Assembly: GCA_030066685.1 (NCBI GenBank)
Contig: JASJBF010000052.1
Span: 62,001-126,000 of the forward strand
Direction: 5' to 3'
From: Kiloniellales bacterium
GTDB taxonomy: Bacteria; Pseudomonadota; Alphaproteobacteria; Kiloniellales; JAKSBE01
Length of the DNA: 64,000 nt
Shown: piece by piece, positions 55,327 to 64,000 of the stretch
Position numbering within the stretch: the stretch's first letter is position 1
Layout of the letters: each line of letters begins with the position of its first letter
The notes under the pieces: generated by a model
Database searches by the model: none
The model's input: only the letters and a program-made list of their open reading frames with translations
What the model was told of the DNA's origin: nothing
Translations under genes and position numbers: made by a program

Positions 55327-55668
55327 GACGGCGATCCTGCGTCAGGGCGCCGCACGCGGTTGCCGGAACAGCTCAAGGGGCTTCCGCGCCGCGGACCGGG
55401 GGTACAGATCAGGACGGTAAATTGCACTAAGGCCTTCGTCTAGCAAGAAATCGTGCCATGGTGAACAAAAGCCGGCCCCGATTCTGGCGGGACCGCAATT
55501 CGTTAAGGATGAGACCCCAACGTCGCCAGACAAAGCAAAGAAAGGCCGAACCGCCCAGCCTTGCACATCTGTTTGCAGGCGGTTCGCCGGGCGCTTCCGA
55601 CGCCGGCAATTCTTAACAATGCTCCCGGAGCCGAAGAAGCGCCCAAGTAGCAGCTGTGGGGAGTCCGC
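55327..55668. other. intergenic stretch without recognisable gene
   Basis: This 342-bp stretch separates the coiled-coil gene start from repeat copy F. No frame has a plausible start and composition. It should contain the coiled-coil gene's promoter, but I cannot pick one with confidence. Confidence 0.55.
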
Positions 55669-55785
55669 CTAGAGCACGATGATATGAGGTCGAATCGACC
55701 TCATATCTGAATCGTGCTCTCAACTGTTGGATTAGAGCGGGATTCAGATTTGAAGTCCCTTCGACTTCAAATCATCCCACTCTAG
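55669..55785 (-). mobile_element. 117-bp CTAG-bounded twin-hairpin element, copy F (inverted)
   Basis: This is the only copy in the opposite orientation: the GAGCACGATGATATGAGG end comes first and CTTCAAATCATCCCACTCTA last. CTAG lies at 55669-55672 and 55782-55785. The flanks CGC and GCG around one CTAG give the 10-bp palindrome CGCCTAGGCG. It lies just downstream of the methylmalonyl-CoA mutase gene. Confidence 0.85.
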
Positions 55786-55837
55786 GCGTCGCTCGTCCCC
55801 GGCCGATGGCGGCCGCAACCTGCGGAGCCGGGCCGGC

Positions 55838-57994
<2,157 letters not shown>

Positions 57995-58082
57995 GCCCGG
58001 TCGTCCGGTTCTTGTGTTGCAGTGCAGCATTATACGCCGAAGACGGCGTCAAGTCCACGACCGGCCCCTTGGCCCCCGGAGA

Positions 58083-59876
58083 TCAGGGCCGCAGGCGGAG
58101 GAAGCCGACCGGGGTGTCGAAGCCCTTGAGGGCAGCCTGCTCCTGGCAGGGAGAGAGGTCGCAGATCAGGTCCGCGACCGCGGGGTCCTCGGCCATGGAG
58201 CGCGACAGCACGATGTCGCCGCCCTGGCTCTCGCCTTGCAGCCGGGCCGCCAGGTTGACCGTCGAGCCGAAGTAGTCGAGGCGGTCGTTGAGGGTGACCG
58301 CGATGCAGGGCCCCTCGTGCAGGCCCAGCTTGACCCGGATCGGGGTCTCCGGGCGGTTGGCGTTGAAAGCCTCGACCTCCCTCTGGATCTCGAGCGCGGC
58401 GGCCAGGGCGTCGGCCGGGCGGATGAAGGCGGCCATGACCGCGTCGCCGATGGTCTTGATGATCGCCCCGTCGTGGTCCCGGACCTTGGCCGCCAGCAGC
58501 GCGAAATGCTCCCGAACCAGGCGGTAGGCGCGGGCGTCGCCGATGCTGCGGTAGAGCGCGGTCGAGCCGCGCAGGTCGCTGAACATCAGGGCGATGCGCT
58601 TGACCGCGACCTCGTCGCCCGGGCGCAGCACCTGGTCGGAGAAGAGGTCGCGGAAGGCTTGCAGGCTGCTCGCCCGGTCGGCGGTCAGGGCGTCGCGCAC
58701 CCATTCCCGCTCCTCGATCACCAGGGTCCGGCGCCAGGGCATGCGGTTGCTGAGGCGCAGCTCGCCCGGCGGCGCGGTGGCCCCGGCGGTGATCGCCTCC
58801 GGCTCCAGGACGACCTCGGGGAAGCCCTTGGCCAGCCGCTCCAGGTCCAGCTCCGGGCCCGGCTCCTGGGTGCGCAGGCGGTAGGCGCCGGGCGCCAGCT
58901 CGGCCGCGATCTCCCGGCTCTCGCCCGGCTCCAAGGTCACGTGGACCCGGATGTGCGGCGTCGACATCGGGCCGAAGAGGCAGTACTCGCCGGTGTTGAG
59001 CGGTCGGATCCCGGGGGCCGGGTGGAAGCTGAGCTCGACGTTGCGCGAGAAGTCGCGCCCGTAGTCGATATTGCAGGTCGAGCAGTGTGCGCCCTCGGGC
59101 AGCTGGTCGAGCGAGCCGACCACCAGCTTGGCGACCCGGCAGCGCGGGCAGAGCAGGTCCCAGCGCAGCTCCAGCAGGCCGGCCCGGGTCGCCTCCAGGC
59201 AGAGCTCGACCGAGACCCGGTCGCTGAGCCCCCAGAGCCGCGCCAGGCGCAGCGGCCGGAGCTGGATCAGGTCGACCTCCTGCGCGCCGAGCACGTAGTC
59301 GGCCAGGCGGCGGCCGTGGGCGCGGCCGTGCTCGCTCTCTTCAAGCCGGCCGACGATGGCGTCGACCCGCGCGCGCACCGCCTCGGTGACCGGCGCCGCC
59401 GCGTAGTCGAAGGGCATGGCCTCCCGGCCCTTCAGGAACTCGCCCAGATGGGCTGCCTGGCGGGCGAAGCTGCGGCCCGTGGAGCGGAAGAGGCCGCGGC
59501 GCAGCAGCGCCTCGCCCAGCAGGCCCTTGGCCGAGGCCTCGACGCTGTACTCGGCGCGGCAGCCCTCCGGCGTCGGGATCAGGCGCAGGACGGCGCAGAG
59601 CCGGGCCAGGGGCCCGCGCTCGAAGCTCCGGCAGTGCTCGAACCACTGCTCGGCGACCCAGTTGGTCGGCTGCTCGCGCCAGACCAGCTCGAAGGGGCCC
59701 ATGCGCGCCCGGCCGCAAAAGTCGACCGAGCCGTCGGGCTGCGGCGTCTCCTCGATGACGTGGTTGGGCAGGCCGGCGGCCTCGTTGAAGCGCGCGGTAT
59801 CGGCCAGGAAAGGCCAGACCGCCTCGGGCGGCGCGTCGAACTCCCAGACGAAGGTTCTAGAATGACTCTTTGCCAT
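58083..59876 (-). CDS. multi-domain class III cyclase (SRPBCC + zinc-ribbon domain + cyclase)
   Basis: The 597-residue protein has an N-terminal SRPBCC/START-like domain (residues ~8-145: FVWEFDAPPEAVWPFLADTA). A middle region like DUF5939 follows, with a zinc ribbon CPRC...CSTC (residues ~245-272). The C-terminal class III cyclase domain (residues ~425-560) has IALMFSDLRGSTALYR, IIKTIGDAVMAAF, KLGLHEGPCIAVTLN and FGSTVNLAARLQ. The metal aspartates and the Asn/Arg pair are present. A hydrophobic-ligand-sensing module joined to a cyclase suggests ligand-controlled cAMP synthesis; the ligand is unknown. It is cytoplasmic, with no transmembrane segment. Confidence 0.87.
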   Translation of the reverse strand: MAKSHSRTFVWEFDAPPEAVWPFLADTARFNEAAGLPNHVIEETPQPDGSVDFCGRARMGPFELVWREQPTNWVAEQWFEHCRSFERGPLARLCAVLRLIPTPEGCRAEYSVEASAKGLLGEALLRRGLFRSTGRSFARQAAHLGEFLKGREAMPFDYAAAPVTEAVRARVDAIVGRLEESEHGRAHGRRLADYVLGAQEVDLIQLRPLRLARLWGLSDRVSVELCLEATRAGLLELRWDLLCPRCRVAKLVVGSLDQLPEGAHCSTCNIDYGRDFSRNVELSFHPAPGIRPLNTGEYCLFGPMSTPHIRVHVTLEPGESREIAAELAPGAYRLRTQEPGPELDLERLAKGFPEVVLEPEAITAGATAPPGELRLSNRMPWRRTLVIEEREWVRDALTADRASSLQAFRDLFSDQVLRPGDEVAVKRIALMFSDLRGSTALYRSIGDARAYRLVREHFALLAAKVRDHDGAIIKTIGDAVMAAFIRPADALAAALEIQREVEAFNANRPETPIRVKLGLHEGPCIAVTLNDRLDYFGSTVNLAARLQGESQGGDIVLSRSMAEDPAVADLICDLSPCQEQAALKGFDTPVGFLRLRP

Positions 59877-60003
59877 AGTGCCGACGTCAACGCGCGCGAC
59901 TCGTCACGCCCCAAGCCAAGAGGACGATCCTTCTACGCGAAAGGCAAGGTTTTTGGATGCCGGCCCCGGGCGCCGGTCACGGAACGCTCACGGTCGATGG
60001 GGC

Positions 60004-60900
60004 TTACCAGCGGAAGACCGGCAGCACGGCGGCGGGGTGGTGGCCGCTTTCGGCGGCCATGACCGCGAGGCGGTCCGGGTCGGGTCGGCCCGCCGCGTCG
60101 GGCGCCAGCTCCTCGATGTGGATGCCGCCGGCGATGAAGATGCCGTCGATGCCGGCGGCGCGGGCCCCGGCGATGTCGGTGCGGAAGGAGTCGCCGACCC
60201 CGGCGATGCGGGCGCGGTCACCGACGCCGAGCAGGGCAAAGGCACGGCGGTAGACGTCGGCGTGCGGCTTTCCGTGGTAGCGCACCTCGGCGCCGAGCGC
60301 CTCGTAGCGGGCGGCTATGGCGCCGGCGCAGATTTCCATGGCCGCGCCGCGCATCACGACAAGGTCGGGGTTGGCGCAGACCATCGGCAGGCCGCGCGCC
60401 CGCGCCGCCTGGAGCAGGTCCTCGAAGTCCTCGACCCGATCCTCGGCGCGGTCCGCGCCGGTGTTGAGGATGAAGTCGGCTTCGGCCAGATCCTCGACGA
60501 AGGCCACCTCCAGGCCCTCGCGGATCCCCCGATCGCGCGCCGGGCCGAGGTGGAAGCCGCGGCCGCCGAGGTCCCGGTACCAGGCGTCGGGCCGCTCCTT
60601 GAGGTGCAGCCAGGTCTCCTCGCCCGAGGAATGCAGGGCGTCGTAGAGCTCAGGCACCAGGCCCAGCTCGATGTTGCGCTCAAGGATCCCGGCCGCCCGG
60701 CGCGGCGCGTTGGACAGCACCAGCAGCTTCTTGCCCCGGGCCTTCAGCGCCTTGAGGCAGTCGATGGCATGGGGGTAGGCGGCGATGCCGTTGTGCAGCA
60801 CGCCCCAGAGGTCGAGGATGTAGGCGTCGTAGCTGTCGGCCAGGGCGGCCATGCCGTCGTGGATCGGGACCGGCGGAGTGGCGCTGGGAGCTTCGGTCAT
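60004..60900 (-). CDS. HAD-family phosphatase, TIGR01459 type
   Basis: The 298-residue protein starts at the ATG ending at 60900 (MTEAPSATPP). It belongs to the HAD IIA-type group: the nucleophile motif YILDLWGVLHNG, SNAPRRA, the lysine motif HGKPHADVYRRAF and the metal Asp in GVGDSFRTDIAGARAAG. The first motif is DLWG instead of DxDG, as in this alphaproteobacterial subgroup. Substrate is unknown (NagD/phosphoglycolate-phosphatase-like sugar phosphates are plausible). It follows the EAL-like gene by about 100 bp on the same strand. Confidence 0.87.
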   Translation of the reverse strand: MTEAPSATPPVPIHDGMAALADSYDAYILDLWGVLHNGIAAYPHAIDCLKALKARGKKLLVLSNAPRRAAGILERNIELGLVPELYDALHSSGEETWLHLKERPDAWYRDLGGRGFHLGPARDRGIREGLEVAFVEDLAEADFILNTGADRAEDRVEDFEDLLQAARARGLPMVCANPDLVVMRGAAMEICAGAIAARYEALGAEVRYHGKPHADVYRRAFALLGVGDRARIAGVGDSFRTDIAGARAAGIDGIFIAGGIHIEELAPDAAGRPDPDRLAVMAAESGHHPAAVLPVFRW

Positions 60901-61001
60901 AGGTCGAGGTTCCGGCTTGTGGGCGTGCGGGGCCGCCGTGCGGCCGCCCTTGTGCCACAGCCGACCCTCGGGGAAAAGCCGCTGGGGACCCGACCCGGTG
61001 A

Positions 61002-62246
61002 TCAGCCGGCCGGCTTGGCCAGCCGCGGCTCGCCGAAGAGGTAGCCCTGGCCGAAGTCGATGCCGAGGTCGAGCAGTTCGATCAGGTCGGCCTCGGTCTC
61101 GATCTTCTCGACGATGACGTCGATGGCGCGCCGGTCCAGTTCGCGCTTCAGGCTGCGGAAGACCTCGGGCCCGCCTTCGTCGAGCAGGACCGCGGCCTCG
61201 AGCTTGACGAAGCGGATTTCGCGCTCGACCAGCAGGCCCGGGTCGATCGCCAGGCCGTCCACTTGGTCGACCGAGAGGCGGCAGCCGAGCCCGACGAGCC
61301 GCTCGAGCTGGCGCCGGCTGGGCTCGCGCTGGCGCTTGAGGTCGAGATAGGCGAACTCGAAGATCAGGCTCTTGGCCAGCTCCGCGTTGCCCTCCAGGAA
61401 CTCGACGAAGTCGCCGAAGAAGTCGATGTCCTCCAAGGTGTTCAAGGAGATGTTGCAGAAGAAGCCGACGTCCATGTTCTCGCGCTGGATCTTGCGGACC
61501 AGCTGGACGCAGCGGAACAGGAGCATGTTGTCGATCGCCGCGATCAGCCCCGCCGTCTCGGCCAGCTCGATATAGCGTTCGGGCCGGACCACCGTGCCGT
61601 CGTCGGTGCGGATCCGGGTGAAGCACTCATAAAAGCGCCGCTTACGCTGGGGCAGGCTGACCACCGCCTGGAGCATCAGGTCGAGGCTGTCCTGGCGCAG
61701 GCACTTCTTGACCTCGTCCAGCACCGACTGGTCGTCGAGAGTCTCCGCCTCCAGCGGCTGCAGCATCAGGGTCGGTGGCTCGCCGCCGCCGACCGCGGTC
61801 CCGCCGGCGACCGCCAGGGCCGGTCGGAAGGCGACCTGCTCGGCGACCTGGGCCTGTCCCTCCGACAGCCTCGATACCAGGGACTTGAGCACCGTGACCT
61901 CGTCCATGACCTCGGTCAGGGCCTTGCTGCCGCCCTGGCCGCCGCGCAGGGTCGCCGCCGCCTGCAGGGCCTCTTCCAGGGCCTTCATCTCGCGCCGCGC
62001 GCCGGCCAGCTCGTCGCGCACCGCCACCTGCCCGGCGCGCAGGGCGTGGATCTCCTCGCGCAGCCGCCGGTCGCCTTCGCGCCGGCCGTTGAGCTCCAGG
62101 ATCACGGACCCCTGAAGGAAGACCAGGGCGCCGGCGATCAAGGCGAACTCGAGGCGCATGCCCAGCCACTCCGGCAGCAGGGCGGCCACCACGACGGCGG
62201 GCGCGACGATGCCCAGGAGGTTGAAGACGGAACGAACGAAGGCCAA
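61002..62246 (-). CDS. membrane-anchored degenerate EAL-domain protein
   Basis: The protein has about 414 residues from a TTG start at 62246, with AGGGGAG six bases upstream. Two N-terminal hydrophobic segments, a coiled coil (residues ~50-110) and a C-terminal EAL domain (residues ~165-410) are visible. The signature EALxR reads ECFTR, and the DDFG metal motif reads DQVDG, while NISLN, VEKIE and QGYLFG remain. It probably cannot cleave cyclic di-GMP and may act as a binding or scaffolding protein. It sits between pyrD and the HAD gene. Confidence 0.85.
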   Translation of the reverse strand: MAFVRSVFNLLGIVAPAVVVAALLPEWLGMRLEFALIAGALVFLQGSVILELNGRREGDRRLREEIHALRAGQVAVRDELAGARREMKALEEALQAAATLRGGQGGSKALTEVMDEVTVLKSLVSRLSEGQAQVAEQVAFRPALAVAGGTAVGGGEPPTLMLQPLEAETLDDQSVLDEVKKCLRQDSLDLMLQAVVSLPQRKRRFYECFTRIRTDDGTVVRPERYIELAETAGLIAAIDNMLLFRCVQLVRKIQRENMDVGFFCNISLNTLEDIDFFGDFVEFLEGNAELAKSLIFEFAYLDLKRQREPSRRQLERLVGLGCRLSVDQVDGLAIDPGLLVEREIRFVKLEAAVLLDEGGPEVFRSLKRELDRRAIDVIVEKIETEADLIELLDLGIDFGQGYLFGEPRLAKPAG

Positions 62247-62304
62247 GCGCGGCTCCCCTGCCAAGGACCTGGGGGAAGCCTGCCGATGATCCTTGAAAAT
62301 AGGG

Positions 62305-63444
62305 TTAACCAGACCTTTCGGCCGCTGGCCCGGGCGTGCCTTCTGCTAGCGGCCGATCGCGATGATCGGCGCCGACGGCCTCGCCCACCGTCGCGAAGCC
62401 GTCCCGCCGGAGCAGGTCCGCCAGCTCGGTCAGGATCCGCCGGGGCAGACCGGGTCCGTGGTAGACCAGCCCGGTGTAGAGCTGCACCAGGGCGGCACCG
62501 GCGCGGATCTTGGCGTGGGCCTCGGCGCCGCTGGCAACCCCGCCGACGCCGACGATCGGCAGGCGGCCGCCGGTGAGGCGGTACATCTCGGCCAGCAGCG
62601 CGGTCGAGGGCCCGAACAGGGGCGCGCCCGAGAGTCCGCCCGCCTCGCCGCGAAAGCGGCTCTTGAGGCCGGCCGGCCGTGCGATTGTGGTGTTCGAGAC
62701 GATCAAGCCGTCGAGACCCTGGGCCAGGGCGACCTCGGCGATGTCGGCGCGGTCCTCGGCCGTCAGGTCGGGGGCGATCTTCAGCAGCAGCGGCGGCGGC
62801 CGGCCTCCCGCCGCCGCCGTCTCGGCCAGCGCGGCCCGGAGCGGCGCGAGCAGCGCTTCCAGCTGGTCCCGGTCCTGCAAGGCCCTGAGGCCCGGCGTGT
62901 TGGGCGAGGAGACGTTGATCACCAGGTAGTCGGCCAGGGACGCCAGCGCCCGGAGCCCGGCCAGGTAGTCGGCGACGGCATCCGCGGAGTCCTTGTTGCG
63001 GCCGAGGTTGACGCCGATGACGCCGCCCGCCGGCGCCGTGGCGCGCCGCCGCCGCAGGTTGGCCTCCACCCGGGTCAGGCCGGCCGAGTTGAAGCCGAGC
63101 CGATTGATCAGGGCCCGGTCCTCGGCCAGGCGGAAGACCCGGGGCCTGGGATTGCCGGGCTGCGGGCTCGGCGTGACGCTGCCGATCTCGACGAAACCGA
63201 AACCCGCGCGCAGGAGCGCGTCGGCGACCTCGGCGTCCTTGTCGAAGCCCGCCGCCAGGCCCAGGGGATTGGCGAAGTCCAGGTCCCAGACCCGGGTCTT
63301 CAGCACGGCCCGTGCGGCGGCCGGCAAGCGGCCGGTCAGGGTCGCACCGGAACGCAGTAGCCGGAGAGTCAGCCGGTGTGCTGCTTCCGGCCCAAGGGTA
63401 AAGATCAGCGGCCGAAGCCAAGCGTAGAGCGACAAGGAAGACAC
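62305..63444 (-). CDS. pyrD: dihydroorotate dehydrogenase (quinone), class 2
   Basis: The protein has about 379 residues from a GTG at 63444; a TTG at 63435 gives the more classical start SLYAWLRPLIFTLGPEAAHR. No ATG is available in this region. FMN-binding and catalytic motifs are NPLGLAAGFDKDAEV, EIGSVTPSPQPGNPRPRVFR, VNLGRNKDS, VINVSSPNTPGLR (catalytic Ser), VSNTTIAR and VGVGGVASG. The N-terminal helices mark the membrane-associated quinone-linked class. It catalyses the fourth step of pyrimidine synthesis. Confidence 0.94.
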   Translation of the reverse strand: MSSLSLYAWLRPLIFTLGPEAAHRLTLRLLRSGATLTGRLPAAARAVLKTRVWDLDFANPLGLAAGFDKDAEVADALLRAGFGFVEIGSVTPSPQPGNPRPRVFRLAEDRALINRLGFNSAGLTRVEANLRRRRATAPAGGVIGVNLGRNKDSADAVADYLAGLRALASLADYLVINVSSPNTPGLRALQDRDQLEALLAPLRAALAETAAAGGRPPPLLLKIAPDLTAEDRADIAEVALAQGLDGLIVSNTTIARPAGLKSRFRGEAGGLSGAPLFGPSTALLAEMYRLTGGRLPIVGVGGVASGAEAHAKIRAGAALVQLYTGLVYHGPGLPRRILTELADLLRRDGFATVGEAVGADHRDRPLAEGTPGPAAERSG

Positions 63445-63673
63445 GTGTAAACAGTAAAACCGAACGCGGAGGATTTCACGAGCCAAGCTCGATTCGCGCA
63501 CGCGATTCAAGATCAAATAAGAGCTCAGCCGTCATAATTGACGCGCTTAAATCCGGCGCTGGCGGGGATTTGTACCATTTTCATAAGACGTTAAACATAG
63601 CGGACTCTGCGCTGAATTCCTGGGATCATCTTCCTGCTGCGATCCGGGTTAATCCCTATATAAGATAAGATTC

Positions 63674-64000
63674 ATGTTACAACACGCAGATGTTTGGCGG
63701 GCAATCGATCGGCTAGCGGCAAAGTACGGCTTATCCGCCTCCGGATTAGCCAAGCGGGCCGGATTGGATCCGACCACCTTCAACCGCAGCAAGCGCGTCG
63801 CCAAAGACGGCAAGCTGCGCTGGCCGAGTACGGAATCTCTCGCCAAGATTCTGACCGCGACGGGTGCCAGCGTCGAAGAGTTCGTCGGGCTCTTGAATGG
63901 CGAGGACGTGAACTTCGCCGGCTTGGGCTTGCGGCGGATCGGATACAACGTCGTCTCCGAGCCTGGGTTCTTCGACGCCGAGGGTCGGCCAATGGGCAAC
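63674..64000 (+). CDS. helix-turn-helix regulator, S24/LexA-like repressor type (partial)
   Basis: The frame opens at the ATG at 63674 and runs off the window after 109 codons. The N-terminus is a helix-turn-helix (WRAIDRLAAKYGLSASGLAK, RAGLDPTTFNRSKR) and is followed by AKILTATGASVEEFVGLLNG. The segment near the edge (IGYNVVSEPGFFDAEG) fits the linker to an S24 peptidase or cI-like domain that would lie outside. A TATATAAGATAAGAT stretch just before the ATG could be a -10 region for a short leader. It is divergent from pyrD. Confidence 0.72.
   Translation, partial: MLQHADVWRAIDRLAAKYGLSASGLAKRAGLDPTTFNRSKRVAKDGKLRWPSTESLAKILTATGASVEEFVGLLNGEDVNFAGLGLRRIGYNVVSEPGFFDAEGRPMGN

Overview
The window is a typical high-GC alphaproteobacterial chromosome segment. 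It carries aerobic cobaltochelatase genes (cobS, cobT), the bolA/DnaJ/cobS/cobT order, an argJ/parvulin/secA neighbourhood, a quinone-type pyrD, and twin inverted-repeat elements of the kind common in Rhodospirillales and Rhizobiales relatives. I place it as a free-living alphaproteobacterium, probably near Rhodospirillales/Kiloniellales. The order-level placement is inference. I saw no rRNA, tRNA, CRISPR array, prophage, integron, complete insertion sequence or defence island.

Layout. 1-7.1 kb: end of a methyltransferase, a membrane protein, mutT, argJ and a periplasmic prolyl isomerase, facing divergent secA. 7.1-11.7 kb: two copies of a 117-bp element, a zinc-ribbon membrane protein, a VOC protein, a membrane class III cyclase and a TPR protein. 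11.9-16.2 kb: a thiamine-diphosphate enzyme and an acyl-CoA dehydrogenase homologue lacking the usual catalytic glutamate, divergent from a LysR regulator. 16.3-21.6 kb: accA, a TPP riboswitch driving a pyrimidine-binding protein and a TenA-type hydrolase, an HpcH/HpaI aldolase and an M24 peptidase. 21.7-28.1 kb: a secreted EF-hand protein, a gamma-butyrobetaine hydroxylase-like enzyme facing a BetI-like regulator across an AT-rich palindrome, an orphan amino-acid-type ABC pair and a malyl-CoA lyase-like protein.

28.2-39.4 kb is conserved housekeeping: xerD, a secreted alpha-solenoid protein, a small membrane protein, aroK-aroB, a CorC-type transporter, a DUF2889 protein, bolA, a J-domain protein and cobS-cobT. 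39.5-49.4 kb is more accessory: small membrane and lipoprotein genes, an MFS transporter, a possible FNR/FixK-controlled 38-residue membrane peptide, a dienelactone hydrolase, rpmB, two tandem TadG-like von Willebrand lipoproteins, a VOC protein overlapping meaB, and a zinc-ribbon protein. 49.4-64 kb holds an Atm1-type exporter, a 1289-residue repetitive coiled-coil membrane protein, methylmalonyl-CoA mutase, an SRPBCC/zinc-ribbon/cyclase fusion, a HAD phosphatase, a degenerate EAL protein, pyrD and the start of a helix-turn-helix gene.

The genes share a B12/propionate theme (cobS-cobT, methylmalonyl-CoA mutase, MeaB, a malyl/beta-methylmalyl-CoA lyase-like protein), although the modules are scattered. 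The most notable non-coding signal is a family of six exactly 117-bp, CTAG-bounded, double-hairpin elements (plus a 128-bp relative of different sequence). They look like non-autonomous MITEs. Five of the seven supply or sit on the TAG stop codon of a neighbouring gene.
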